Source of the DNA: Exobasidium rhododendri
Taxonomy: Eukaryota > Basidiomycota > Exobasidiomycetes > Exobasidiales > Exobasidiaceae
Reading direction: 5' to 3'
Assembly (NCBI GenBank): GCA_026210745.1
Contig: CP110631.1
Location: 1,984,001 to 2,048,000, forward strand
Length of the DNA: 64,000 nucleotides
Shown here: piece by piece, positions 20,904 to 32,445 of the stretch
Numbering within the stretch: position 1 is the stretch's first letter
How the letters are laid out: each line of letters starts with the position of its first letter
Notes under the pieces: model-generated
Databases searched by the model: none
Seen by the model: only the letters and a program-made list of their open reading frames with translations
Told to the model about the DNA's origin: nothing
Made by a program: the position numbers and the translations under genes

Positions 20904-23423
20904 CTATTCAGGATACGGACGACCTTGAAAGGTAATGTTGTCGCGATCGCCGGTAGTGAATGACTCGGCTGTAGAGAGTCTGGAGATTGGCCACACTCCA
21001 AATCCAGCTCCTCCCCTCTCGAGACCGACGACGACACGCTCTTCGTGAGCGTGTTTGGGAAAGATCTGTAGTAGACCGCACCGCGCTGTTCTCGACGGGG
21101 TAGGTGGCCTCGACATTCTGGTATGGTTCTGCCTCTGCTTTTCATGACTATCACTCCTGTTGCGACACTTGCTACCTATAGACAAAGCAGTCAAATAACC
21201 TACCGGCTCCATTAGCCATCTCTGAGCGATTGTCACGGCAGCAACTTCCTTACTGAGCCCATCTTCCTCTCGAAAGACTATGCAGCTTGAGCTAGTCCCC
21301 CAGGCGCAAGAAAACAGAACGACGGCGGTCACTGCATAGGCGTACAATAAGGCAATGTAACTGTACAAGACGCTCTTGTCGTACTGTTGCGCCAGTATCG
21401 GTCTCCAAGCATGAACAGGGACCAAGTCTCTTTGTATTAGCCCTGCTGAAAGTGCCAATAGATTGAAACTCAAGCTTTGCTCCAATGCGTGAGTAAACGC
21501 ATCTACCTCAACTCGACCGGCTACAGGAGCAATGGCACTGAAGGCGATGTCGGAGACAAGGCCTGCTAAAAGGGGTCCTGACAGATTGTGAGCGAGGCTG
21601 ACATGAGAGTCATTCCAAGCTTCGATTTCGTACGTCTCGTTGAAATAAGAGAACTTTACGTCTCGAAACGTCAGGTCACACTCAAATGCACCATAGGAAA
21701 AGTGGGTCTTCTGTTGGTGGAGACTTGCTTCTGTGCCGATCTGAAAGTCCTGGAAGCCGGAGTGAGGAACACTTGTCGATGTCGGGCTGACAACCAGACC
21801 GCTTACTGTCCAAGGGTTGCTCTGAGGCCCAACAAATGCGTCTTGGCCGTACTGCACATTCCTATTAATGTCAGTGCTGTATAAGACGTCAGAGATGGTC
21901 ACATATTCTGTCGCAGGGGTGAGATTCGACTGAGCAACAATCAGGCTACTCTTGAGCTCCGGGCGACCGGCATTGCTGCAATCGAAGGTACGATCAGTCG
22001 ATTGACATGAACTGGTCAGCATGGAACATCTCGCCTTCAGTCCAATCGTGTAGCCTTCTTCCATGTAATCCTGAGTGCGGACGTTGGGGTTAGTGTAGTA
22101 AGACATGTTGTCGAGTTCACTGTTATCAGCGTCCTTGTGTATCTGTACAGAATACTCTCGAGAAGCTTTGTTGGCGACTAGCCAACCTTCAGAACTGACA
22201 AGCTGGTCTTCATTCGCAAATAATGCTGCAGAAGAAGTATTGCCGCCGGTAGACTCGAGAGGCAGAAGAAGGCAAGGATACGCATCCGCCCTTTCCGAAG
22301 GACACAGAGTCGTATTCAGTCGCATCGAGTACGGTAATAGGCTCGTCTTCTCATCAACGTCGACTACCGACACTGTTCGGGTCGTCTCATGCATCAAAAA
22401 GTCCAGCCAGGCAGTGGAGGTCTGCAAGGAGAGAAGCACAATCAACCAGACGAGTGCCTTCTTCAGTAGCTTGGGCAGTCCACTCCTGTTGAATGACCTT
22501 ATCTCATGCCAATGCTGCAATGTTTGTATGATGGAGGAGAAGCTGTTGGACGAACATAAACGAGTCAACAGTACGTATTGCAGTGGGGAAGGCAATTCAA
22601 CACCGTAGTCGACTTCTGAACTGTTGGCTACCCTGTCTTGCAACTGCATCCAATCCGCTGCAATGCCATACGCAATCATTCCCATCATCGGATAGACAGA
22701 ATTTCCTATCAAGAAGACTATGATGCTCGAGAAAGTGAGTGTCGTAGAATGAGAGCTCAATTTGTTGATCTTGAGCCTCACTCCATCTCCTAGTGTCTTG
22801 TCGGCATACTCTCTTCCCATCTCGTCTTCGTCGCCTTCGTGGAGGTATATGACACCGGCAGAGTATAAGGGTAGCTTGTGAGTGTATGTCCACAGCAGCA
22901 TTGCAGTAGCCATCCCTGCTGTAGAGCACAGGACGCCTAAGACGGATCCGACAAGTAAGACTGGCGGTACAAAGCGCCTTTCCGAAGGGATCATGTATAT
23001 GTCTTCCTTCGCATCACCCTGGACGTCGTTGCGTAAGGACCTCGCTTTGAAGGAACTAGGAATGGCGTTTGTACAGCGGGGTGTAGAGCTACTTCTGACG
23101 TCAATTACTACTTCACTGCCAACACTCTCTTCGTCATCGAGTCTGTTGTAAGATAGAGAGTTCCTGCTGCAATGAGGCGTGTAGAGGAGAGACTGGCACT
23201 GACTGAGCGACTCCATGTCTTTGCCAGGGTCCTTCTGTCGTTCTTTCATAGTCAAGGAGCAAACGGAGCAATAGTGCTCTTCTTGCTGCTCGTAATGCGT
23301 GATGTGGTTGGTAGGAAGCTCGAGAGATTGCATGGCTAGATCGAACGTGTAGAGAGAGCAGTGAAGAGTATGTATTGTGCAGCTTTCGAGCCTCTGCTTC
23401 GACCAGTCTGGATGGCGGCTCAT
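20904..23423 (-). CDS. multi-span membrane protein with large glycosylated lumenal domain
   Basis: Single exon, 839 residues from an ATG. Hydrophobic spans at about 152-180 (VPPVLLVGSVLGVLCSTAGM), 228-256, 327-346 (ALVWLIVLLSLQTSTAWLDF) and 695-718 (VLYSYIALLYAYAVTAVVLF). Between spans 3 and 4 is a domain of about 350 residues with many N-x-S/T sequons (NTT, NTS, NMS, NLT, NET, NDS, NLS) and scattered Cys, so it is very likely extracytosolic. The N-terminal 150 residues are polar, with His and Cys; the C-terminal tail is basic and Pro/Gly-rich. The layout resembles large fungal membrane families of unknown function, but I recognise no family signature. It is divergent from the NSRP1-like gene. 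Confidence 0.72.
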   Translation of the reverse strand: MSRHPDWSKQRLESCTIHTLHCSLYTFDLAMQSLELPTNHITHYEQQEEHYCSVCSLTMKERQKDPGKDMESLSQCQSLLYTPHCSRNSLSYNRLDDEESVGSEVVIDVRSSSTPRCTNAIPSSFKARSLRNDVQGDAKEDIYMIPSERRFVPPVLLVGSVLGVLCSTAGMATAMLLWTYTHKLPLYSAGVIYLHEGDEDEMGREYADKTLGDGVRLKINKLSSHSTTLTFSSIIVFLIGNSVYPMMGMIAYGIAADWMQLQDRVANSSEVDYGVELPSPLQYVLLTRLCSSNSFSSIIQTLQHWHEIRSFNRSGLPKLLKKALVWLIVLLSLQTSTAWLDFLMHETTRTVSVVDVDEKTSLLPYSMRLNTTLCPSERADAYPCLLLPLESTGGNTSSAALFANEDQLVSSEGWLVANKASREYSVQIHKDADNSELDNMSYYTNPNVRTQDYMEEGYTIGLKARCSMLTSSCQSTDRTFDCSNAGRPELKSSLIVAQSNLTPATEYVTISDVLYSTDINRNVQYGQDAFVGPQSNPWTVSGLVVSPTSTSVPHSGFQDFQIGTEASLHQQKTHFSYGAFECDLTFRDVKFSYFNETYEIEAWNDSHVSLAHNLSGPLLAGLVSDIAFSAIAPVAGRVEVDAFTHALEQSLSFNLLALSAGLIQRDLVPVHAWRPILAQQYDKSVLYSYIALLYAYAVTAVVLFSCAWGTSSSCIVFREEDGLSKEVAAVTIAQRWLMEPVGYLTALSIGSKCRNRSDSHEKQRQNHTRMSRPPTPSRTARCGLLQIFPKHAHEERVVVGLERGGAGFGVWPISRLSTAESFTTGDRDNITFQGRPYPE

Positions 23424-24013
23424 TGTGTAGCAGCCCCTTTTGGCTGGAAGTGCGTCACGCGCAATGCCACCGTTAAGGTGTCATCCCATTCCTCTTTGAG
23501 CACTGCAATTATTGCCAATCTTTATGTTCAACCCTTCCATCCATTCCACGGGCAGTCGCTACAAATCTCATTAAGGCGTTGTGATGATACGCTCGCAAGT
23601 AAATGTAAATTCACTCCAGTACGACAGTGTGCATTCAACGTCATGACTTTGAACTTGACGTTCCACTACTCTTATTATTCGCAAATTCCAGATCAGCCAG
23701 GACAGTCAACCTCAAACCCAATAGGCCGCTTGCATACCCAAAGATGGGACGTCCGCTCCTTCTTTCTCTCTGCTCTTCTTGCCCTTTATGTCGTCACACG
23801 GGCCAGGAGGGGAGGCACGAAGAGCTTCCACACTTGATCATTTGACGTGGGATGCATCGGCGCTAGTGCCAGGCGTCATCAAGCAATCTCTTCTTCTGTT
23901 TCCTTGGAAGTCTGAATTTAAGCACGGCCTTCTTCGCCGATTGGCGTCACAAATTATGTATATCTCCGTGCTTCGCGTGCTTCCTTCTTGGGTTCTGTAG
24001 TAAGTAGACCATC
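23424..24013. promoter_or_regulatory. divergent promoter, membrane protein / NSRP1-like gene
   Basis: 590 bp between two outward-facing start codons. No E-box. Plus-strand frames such as 23361-23837 overlap the start of the membrane-protein gene and have no family likeness. Nothing else is identified. Confidence 0.5.
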
Positions 24014-25276
24014 ATGGACGACAAGGCCAAGATCTCCTTTGGCTTCAAGAAGGCAGTGCCAGGGATTGGCGGATCTGTAAAAGGCGGCGCAGTAGCATCG
24101 AGCTCGAAAGTAGTCATCTCCAAGCCCTCCTTCTTTGGTGATGACGACGACGACGAAGTAGAATCAAAGGGAGACACCTTCATAAAGGAGAGTTCAAGCA
24201 AGAAGAAGAAAGACAATGGAGGCTTAAAGTATCCCAAAGCGGGACAGGTAGTGGGAGGAGGAGGGTCAGTGCCACTCTCACGATCAGCCAAGCAAAGGAC
24301 AGAAGAGGCGTTGGCTGTCGACGCTTCCGTTTTCGACTATGACGGTGTATACGAATCGATGAAAGTGGGTGAAAGAGAATTACAAGCTCAACGAGAAGTA
24401 GAGAAGAAGAAACGAGATCCAAAATACATTGCAGCCTCCTTAGCATCTTCTGAACAGAGAAAGCTAGATCGAGTGAGAGCAGAGTCAAAGATGATTCAAA
24501 GGGAGAGAGATGCAGAAGGGGAAGAATTTGCAGGTACAGAATCGTTTGTGACGGACGCATACAAGAAACAGATGGTAGAAATGCAGGAAGCGGAGGGGAG
24601 AGAGAAAGAAAAGGAGGAAAAGGATCGATTAAAATCAAGAGGAGTGGCTGCCTTCTATCGAAAGTATATGGAGGAAGATGATAGGGCACATCAAGCAGCT
24701 GTGACGGCATCCTTGAGGGCAGCAGAGCCTTCTACAGACGACGCGACGAGGAAGCGAGAGGAAGGCCAGGAAGACGAAGAGAGCAAAGATTTGCGAAAGC
24801 AAAGAGCAGTACAGGAGGCGAGAGAGAAAGGTCTGAATGTTCGAGTGAATGACGACAACGAGGTCGTCGATGAGCGAAGTCTCCTCTCTGCCGGTCTAAA
24901 TACTTTTGGAAAGAAGAAGAAGGAGGACGAGGATAACGATAGCGGAAAACGCTCGGATGGAGATAGGAGAGAGTACCGTGGAGACAAGAACAACGCCGGT
25001 CGAGACGGGGCTCGAGAAGCTAGGGAAGCGAGAGAAGCTCAAAGACAACGACAATCAAAGATGATTGAAGATCAAATGTTGGAGTTGGAGGAGAAGAAGG
25101 CATTGGAAGCAAAGCAGGAGGAAGAAGAACGGAAGAAGACGTTGATAGTCGAACGACGAAACGACGAGAGCAGTGTGGCGAGCGCTCGAATGAGGGCGTT
25201 GGAGAGGAAGCGCAAGAGAGAAGCAGAAGAGCTTGAAGAGCGAAGAAAGCTTCAGTCAGTCGACAAACAAGATTAG
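24014..25276 (+). CDS. NSRP1: NSRP1/CCDC55-family splicing regulator
   Basis: Single exon, 420 residues. The conserved NSRP1 (DUF2040) core lies at about residues 95-215: DASVFDYDGVYESMK, DPKYIAASLASSEQRKLDR, RERDAEGEEFAGTESFVTDA and YKKQMVEMQEAE. The rest is highly charged Lys/Glu/Arg coiled coil with an acidic patch (GDDDDDEVESK) and basic tracts that look like nuclear localisation signals. Human NSRP1 sits in nuclear speckles and affects alternative splicing; fungal members are little studied. The intron-free long purine-rich coding strand explains the long antisense open frames here. Confidence 0.9.
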   Translation: MDDKAKISFGFKKAVPGIGGSVKGGAVASSSKVVISKPSFFGDDDDDEVESKGDTFIKESSSKKKKDNGGLKYPKAGQVVGGGGSVPLSRSAKQRTEEALAVDASVFDYDGVYESMKVGERELQAQREVEKKKRDPKYIAASLASSEQRKLDRVRAESKMIQRERDAEGEEFAGTESFVTDAYKKQMVEMQEAEGREKEKEEKDRLKSRGVAAFYRKYMEEDDRAHQAAVTASLRAAEPSTDDATRKREEGQEDEESKDLRKQRAVQEAREKGLNVRVNDDNEVVDERSLLSAGLNTFGKKKKEDEDNDSGKRSDGDRREYRGDKNNAGRDGAREAREAREAQRQRQSKMIEDQMLELEEKKALEAKQEEEERKKTLIVERRNDESSVASARMRALERKRKREAEELEERRKLQSVDKQD

Positions 25277-25442
25277 CAAAGATAGGACAAATGACGGTGC
25301 TTCCAATTACGGAGAAAAGGAAGTTGTTCTATATTAATACATGACGAGAAGGCGCTCGATGATGGAGCTGGCTGAGTGGTGATGATGGTGGTGTTATGTA
25401 TGAATACTGATGCTACAAATACAGAGATGAAATAGTGCATGA

Positions 25443-28400
25443 TTACTTTGTAATAGTTTGCAGTGCTTCTTGCGCTCTAGCTACCACGACAGGGGGGTAT
25501 CCTCGGTGCTGCATCCTTTCAATCAGGGCAAGTACCTCTGCTTTGTTGCCATGATCCATTTCCACCTTGATCATTGTTTCAAAGGTCGAGGGTTCTCGTG
25601 ACAGTCCTGCAAAGCCAGCTTGACTAGACATGGCACCTCCGTCGTGGTGAGCGCCACTAACGTGCTGTCTTGCTAGGGGATGATTGCCGATCGCAGCAAC
25701 ACCCATGGGAGGATCTTTCATTTCTTCAAAGATGGCACGAGCTCGTTCCAGTCCATGCTCTGAGTCCATCGCAGAGAATGCCTTGATAAGAACATTGGCA
25801 ACGTACGCCGTCATTTCGCATCCGCTAGTCTTTCTCTCTTCTATATACTTCTCGATCAAGTCCAATCGCCCATGTTCCAAAAAGACGGATAATAGCGCTT
25901 CAAAGGCTAGAGCGTCTGGCTCTTGCCCCTTCTTTCCGGCCATCCTTGTAGCGACATGATCAGGAATGTCGTGATATATCTGGACAGCTTGATCGAGGTC
26001 CTTGCAATGGATTCCATGAGCGGTGATCAGTGAAGCCCAGTGATTCCCTTGCACTGCCACTTTCTTGTCGCCAATGAGTGTGCCAAAGACGGTGTTCATC
26101 GCTTCAAGGTCCACAGGTGCAATCGATCCGTACAAGTCCAACAACAGCTTATACGTATGAGACGTCGGCTGCAATCGGAACTTGGCAAGCTTCGCGTAGT
26201 AGAAGAGAGCCTTTTCACGATTCGGCTTTGTTTGCGTGTAGAATTGCACCATTGTGTTGAACGGGGGAACACCAGGCTTGAAACGGTGATCACTCTCCAT
26301 CATCGAGAAAAAGGCTTCTGCATTGACCTCATCTCCCGTTCGTGTGCAAGCGTTGAGAACAGCTCCGTACGTGACGCTGCTCGGTGGCAAGCCTCGATTT
26401 CGCATTTCCTCAAACAATTGCATGGCCCTCTCTGCCTTTCTTGCTCTACTTAGTTTGCTCAAGAGCGTGTTGTAGAGAAAGACTGTCGGCTTGACTCCCA
26501 GTCGTTGAGACTCATCGAACAACTCTTCGGCCACCAAAGCGTCGTCGGTCGTGTCTCGAATGACAGTGATCAGTGCGCCGTACGTGTCTGCTTTCGGTGC
26601 TCTGCCTGCATTGATCAGGCGATGTCGGTGCTCAGATGCCAAGATTGGGTCGCCGCCGTGAGCCAAAGCAGCAGTCATGCTATCCTCCAGGTCATACCAC
26701 GCTTCCCTTTGCCAGACCGGATCACCGCCCAAGGCAGCCACGATGTTCGTTCCAATGGCATAGATATCCTTCACGATCGAAACCTCACCGAACCTTGCAT
26801 ACGCATTAAGAAGGGAGGAGATAGCATTGGGCGAAGGGTACGTACCGCTCTCTTCGATGCTTTTCATCATGGATCTGTAGACCTGGTCCGTTGCATATCG
26901 GTCCCTCTGCGCTGCTTTGCATTCTTGCGCTAAATGATGACCAAGATCGAGGTCAATCGTCTGGATTGGCGTGATCGATCCACCGACGGGTGCAAAATTG
27001 ATCTCGCCTACCGCGTCGCCTTCCATGGATGTGGCGGCCGTGACGGGAGATGCGATGCCACTCGTCGAGTCCTCACTTTGTCCTTCTGTTCTGACGCTAC
27101 GGTCTACTTGTTCCCGTATTTCGTATGGTGAGTCTTTGTGCTGATACGCGTATGTCCATCCAGGATTGCGGATATTCTCCAGAGTGATGGAAGGCCTGAC
27201 ACTTTTGAGCATGGCTAACGCTTCTTCTTCGCCGAACAGAGAAGGTAGGAAGTGAATAGCGTCTTGGACGTGCAACTCGTTCTTGATTTCATCGGACACT
27301 TTCGACAAGTCTGCAAAGAGCATCTTTAGATCTTCCACGAGGTTCTCATTGTCAGCTAGAGACGTCTTTCTAGTGAAGCAATGCAGGAGATAGTTCCAGT
27401 CCAGTGTATTTAGTTCCGGATCGACCACGTCGACCTTTTCTTGTTTCGCTAGCCTGTAAAGCCTTTGCATCTTCATCTTGAAGGTGTTCTGTAGGTAGCG
27501 CAGCTTGTGTAAAGCTGGCATGACATATTTGAGAGAGATCCGAAGATGCATATTCGCATCTGCTCCCGCCCTCATTTTGAATTCCTTTTCACTTCCACGC
27601 TCCATACCGGTAAGGTCGCCCATGACATCGTAGGCTGCCATTCGAAACAACCGATAGGCAACCTTGGACGCTGACACTACTTCTGGATCGTCACTTCTCT
27701 CTGGCTTGTTGTACAGTTGTATCTCTGGCAAAGCAAAGGCGGCATAAGACAGGCAGGCTGCACCGTCTTGCCACCTTTCCAATTCATTCGTCTTTTGAAT
27801 GATTTGACAGATGTCTCTTGTGATGTAGCATGCCTTTCTAGTCTCGATGGGCGTTTTTGCCAGGCTTCCGTCGACCTCCTCTGGATGCTTTGCATACTGT
27901 TGCTCCACTAACGATAGCGCTTGATCGAGCAGAGCGTTAGCAGACTCCTTTCGGCCACACTTCAACAGAGCATCGATCAAGAGATTATCGACAGTCAACA
28001 GCTTGTCCCACGAAGAAGTGTTCGAGGTGAGACTCCAAGATACATTCTCGTCCACCTTTTTGTAGAGGAGGAGCATGGCGCGATTGGTCATCTCGACCAG
28101 TGGTAGGCATTCGTCAATCGTCTTTTCAGCTACTCCTTTGTCGTTCTTGCTCCGGCTCCAAACGGTCAGCATCGTCTCCGACAAGGTCTGAATGATCTTG
28201 TTGATGATTTTCGCATCGGGCAGATACAACACTGCTCGTTGCCCATCAACGACATCCGTGTTCATGGTCACGATCCTTTCAAACCACGTAATCGCACCGA
28301 CGAGGTCATTGGAGTAGAGAAGTCCTTCCAGAATTGCTTCCGTAGTTTGCTTACTAGCTGCGGGAGCTGCGACATTGCCACTCCCTTCTGACTTCTCAAC

Positions 28401-30056
28401 TCCAATCACCTGCTCAATCAACCTGAGAGCTCCTACTGGATCACCGAGATCGAAAGAAGTCCTGATCATAGAGTTCCACACGGTAATGTCGAATCTAGGC
28501 ACACTGTCCCAGCCTTCGGCGTTGCGAAACACTTCAAACTCTTCAAATACTTGCTGACATGCTTGTAGCTTTCGACTGTTGAAGTCTTGCAAGGTCTCGT
28601 CGGAGAATCGTAAGGCATCCGTGCTGAAAGCTCCGAGCAGGCACCTAAAGGTCAACGCATTAGGCTCTGCTCTCTTGTTACCTGACAACAGGTCGAGCAC
28701 ATGGCAAGCGGTCTTTACGTCTCCTCGATGCTTGCAACATATAAGAAGGGAGTTGTAGGCCTTACTGGAGGCGAAACCAGAGCCTAAGGAATGCGTCAGA
28801 TCCATCAGGGCAAGCGCCTGCGTAAAGTCTACATCTGAACGTTCGTAAACATCCGCCTCTTTTGTGGTTGATGTCTGTTGTTGCAAAGCAGCCTCTGGTG
28901 TCGCTACTCCATCTTCAGAGAGGTCGCTCGCAGGAAGGCCAAGTCGCATAGTATCCCGATTACACAACGCGCCGATCACTGTTGCACGAGTACGATGATT
29001 GGGGGCACAATCCGAATCGAGCATTTGCGAGTACAGGTCGAGTATCAGCTGACAGTCGGCCCATCTCTGGCTTCCCGTCTGAACGAGGTCGTAGATGGCT
29101 TCAATGGCTAAGTTGAAACTCGGTGTTGAAAGCTGCTTTACTGGTAAATTGCGAAAGTCTTCTACTGTTTTCCTAATCACCTTTCCACTCCGGCTTTCGA
29201 TTGCTCGAAGTAGGTCTTCGTACATGTAAGAAGTGCGGCTGCCCTCCGGTTCACCCTCAGCCACCTCTACCTTTGCCGATCTTTGCCCACCAATAGCGAT
29301 ACCCTCAATGGGGGAGTTTGCACGTTCTGAAATTGCACTATTCAGCTCTTGAGACGTATTCGCAGTTGTGCTCAGGCTTCGACCTCGATTGGAATCAGCT
29401 TCGTTGGTGCTGCTGCCTTCTCTTCCTTCCATATCTGAGTTGGACCGAGTCAATGTCACTGCCGATTTCTGAGCACTACGAGAAGTACTGATTGCTCTAA
29501 CATGTTTGATGTAGAGTCCATGATGATTCGGCAGGATCAGCTGTAGGGAATTGTTAGTCTCGGTCAATCGACTGCGTAGTCCTTGCTGAAAGATCGATCT
29601 TCTTCCTTCCTGAAAGGATGGCCGATGGACGTGTGCCGCTCCATGCATCAATTGCAAGCTGGTATCCTCCTCCTCATCGCTGATCACCGTAATGGCGTCG
29701 TTGGCTGAAGTGGCATTTGCATTGGCTATTGATTTCCCGGAGTTCTGTGAAGTAGAGACGAATCAGCTCAAGAAGCCTATTCAGGACTCCGTCGCCTGCA
29801 AACTTACCTGAAAAGAAGAATGCGCTCCTCGACCAGCCTGAAACTTGGCCCCTCCTATACCCGTTCCATTGGCTGAGGCACTTCCACCCTGGTTCAGCCC
29901 GTGTGTCCATGTTGGAGCACTTCCGTTTGTTGCATTACTGAATGCATTTCTGAGGGTGTGGGAGGCACTGGGATTACTGGAGGCAGCACTGGCAGCTGTG
30001 TATTGAGCAAATCGTGCAAATTGAATGCCCAGCTTCGTTGCCATAGAAGCCGGCAT
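25443..30056 (-). CDS. large mitochondrial pentatricopeptide-repeat protein
   Basis: Exons 30056-29808 and 29744-25443 (63-nt intron, CAG|GTAAGT donor), 1,516 residues. The N-terminus MPASMATKLGIQFARFAQYT is a basic, acid-free amphipathic helix, a likely mitochondrial presequence. From about residue 230 the protein is helical; clear PPR units appear near the C-terminus, for example ADTYGALITVIRDTTDDALV, VFLYNTLLSKLSRARKAERA with MQLFEEMRNRGLPPSSVTYG, and VLNACTRTGDEVNAEAFFSM. Such proteins bind organelle RNA and control processing, stability or translation. The size and scattered repeats recall fungal Cya5/Ccm1-like factors, but I cannot name an ortholog or RNA target. It converges with NSRP1 and diverges from the four-TM protein. 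Confidence 0.88.
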
Positions 30057-30740
30057 TGTACGGGAACGGTTGTGCTCGTCAAGACACCTTTACTGTCAAG
30101 ATGTCACACCTTTTGCAGGGTGTACGCAAGAGCCAGCTCTTTGATCGGCGGATGGATGTGATAGCTTGTACTGACACAATTTGTGGCAGGTGGCTAAATT
30201 ACGTGTGGCTGGGTTGGGCGAGGTGGAATAGACTATGTGCGTGATCGAGTTGGCGCTCGCTACACCACCTCTGCTTTCTATGTCGGTGATTTACTGAATG
30301 TTGTGGTTATTTCTTCCCAATGCGCAGTGCGACTATGTCATGCTGAGTTAATCTGATCAGTGGTAGGCAGAAATCCCTTTGTCTTTGGTCCTTTCCCTTT
30401 CTTCGCTCTCCGACTTTCTTTTTACTTCCTTTTCTCTTTTTTTTTTTCTGGAAGTCTAAGGATCTGTTGCTCGAGTCAGTTGCGTTACCCTTTCTTCTTG
30501 ACGGGCGTCTGAAACCGGACGCGAGCCGGATTATTATCGAAAGGGCACACTCAGAACAACGTGGCCAGGATGCAAGGGAACAACAACACTCCGATCAAAG
30601 GTACAGCCAAGTCCAGAGTTATTTAGGTTTTGGCGTTGGGGCTCTTGAGGCGAGAAGGGGGAAAGGGAAAAAGACTTCCCGCATTGTCTTTCGCAAACAG
30701 TGATAGCAGACTGTACTCGCCTTTACACGACCACGACGCA
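30057..30740. promoter_or_regulatory. divergent promoter, PPR gene / four-TM protein gene
   Basis: 684 bp between two outward-facing start codons. It contains a T-rich tract (about 30410-30455) likely to be nucleosome-poor. No E-box or RNA gene is seen. Confidence 0.5.
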
Positions 30741-31662
30741 ATGTCAGCCGGTCTGCAGCAAAGAGGAGAGGGAAAGACGAAGCCCAGACCAGAAGACGAT
30801 CCACTCTCCGTTCTTGATGAAGATGGAGCAGCAGAGCCTTTAGACGATCATGGTGAGTCTATGTCCTGTGACCTGTGAATTCGCCTCATCTTGCTCAAAA
30901 GATGTAGTCGTACTATACAGAACAAGAGGCGGTCATCAAGGCTTTAAGAGAGTCGAATGAAAAGTCGAATTATATCTACCGAGGTTTTATGATTCTAATT
31001 CTTGGCTTGGTGGGAGTGCTGTGAGTGTATTGATGTAGAATTAACGTGATGACTGGTCGCTCTGACGTTCTGTAATCTCTCCCAGATATGTCTCCCCTTT
31101 ACCAGACTACATCAAGGGAACACACCCCGAGAGCCATTTGACGCTCTTCTTTGGTCCTTCGCATATGGATGCCACACACGAAGACCTCTTCAAGCTACCT
31201 GCCCTGCCGATCTACATCATCTTTCTACTGTTTCAAGGAGGTCTTCTTTTTGCTGCCTTTTACGAAACACTGGATCGTATGGGACATGTGAAGAGTAAAG
31301 GCCTGGCTTTTCCCCATCAGCCTCATCTCTTTGGTACAGCCCCCAACATCATTGCTCCGATTCTTAGTGACGTCCGATGGCACCCCTCTCAAGCGGGAGC
31401 GCGAGCAGATTCGACTGAATACAGAGCACCTCCCATCACCGCCACCATGCCACCTCGCCTACTTTACTTGTGCATCATCACCCTCGTCAGCTTTCCATTA
31501 CCACTGATGACTTTTGGTGCTGGCAGCTTTGTCAATTCGGGCTGGTGGGCTATCACTAGTGCGGTGTTGATCGTTTTGGTGTTATGCGAAACGATGATTT
31601 ATAGGTTCGAAAAGGAAGCATTCGGTCTCAATGGACTGAAGTATGGATACAAGGGCGCATAG
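30741..31662 (+). CDS. conserved-looking four-TM membrane protein
   Basis: Exons 30741-30852, 30921-31020 and 31086-31662, 262 residues. The second exon's acceptor was chosen at ACTATACAG because the nearer AGs at 30901 and 30906 lead to an early stop; this one restores an open frame (EQEAVIKALRESNEKSNYIY). Four hydrophobic spans follow: GFMILILGLVGVLYVSPLP, LPIYIIFLLFQGGLLFAAFY, PRLLYLCIITLVSFPLPLMT and GWWAITSAVLIVLVLCETMI. The N-terminal 35 residues are acidic and cytosolic-looking. I do not recognise the family. It is followed in the same direction by GDT1. Confidence 0.75.
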
Positions 31663-32445
31663 GATGAACTTTGTGGAGCCATGACACCGCTGTCAAGCCC
31701 TTATTCTCTCTGTGCTCCCCTCTTCATCTACCAGTCCCTTGATTTCTCTCTCTCTTTCGTCCATATCCTCCCATCTATCCTGCATGCACAGATACTAAAA
31801 CATATTTCATCGCCCTTGGGAATTTCAGAGCAGGCATTTTCGGGTATTCATACTGTACAGAGACGGGTTTGAAAACATGTGACTGGTAGAAATTCTTGTC
31901 GTTAGCATTGCTCGACCGTCAAACTTAATCATGCCTTACTCTGCGCTCTATATTCCGGGCGGGAGGGTGTTTTGAACCATTGCATTTCTGCCGAAAAGAA
32001 TCGAAGTACCGACACGTGCCCGAGTCGAAGTCGGGAACAACAAGAGCCACGACCACCACCACCACCACTTCTACCTATTGAGAGTGCAACACTTGACCAG
32101 CTGTCCGGTACATCAGCTAGCACCCTTAGCACCAGACTGTCGTGCGTGTCGGCTTTGGGACCGCATCGACTGCCTTTCAGGGAACTGGTACCGGCGAGAA
32201 GAGGAGGGACCTTATCTTCAACATTCAAGACGAGCGGTACGACTTCAGCGGAAATTGTAGCACACGAGGTGGCGGTTCAGATAGGTAATTCCCACAGCGA
32301 CTGGCTGTGTTCATAGCTCTGTGCATGATTCTGTAGACTGCACAAACCTGAGAAGTGATAGTCAGATCTAATCTTTCAAAAGGACTCCAGTGCACAACTT
32401 TTGACAAGAAGCGCACAAGTGGCACAGCAGAGCATATAGAGAGCC
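31663..32445. other. intergenic, promoter of GDT1
   Basis: 783 bp between two plus-strand genes. A CACGTG E-box is at 32013-32018. The plus frame 31972-32316 has no family likeness; it is Ser/Pro-rich and I treat it as leader or chance. Confidence 0.5.
32013..32018. promoter_or_regulatory. CACGTG E-box
   Basis: Context ACACGTGCC, 433 bp upstream of the GDT1 ATG. Confidence 0.4.

Noticed and set aside
31972-32316. Plus-strand 114-aa ORF upstream of GDT1
   Set aside because: Ser/Pro-rich, no family match, no splice junction to GDT1, whose own ATG has a strong context and fits the family start.
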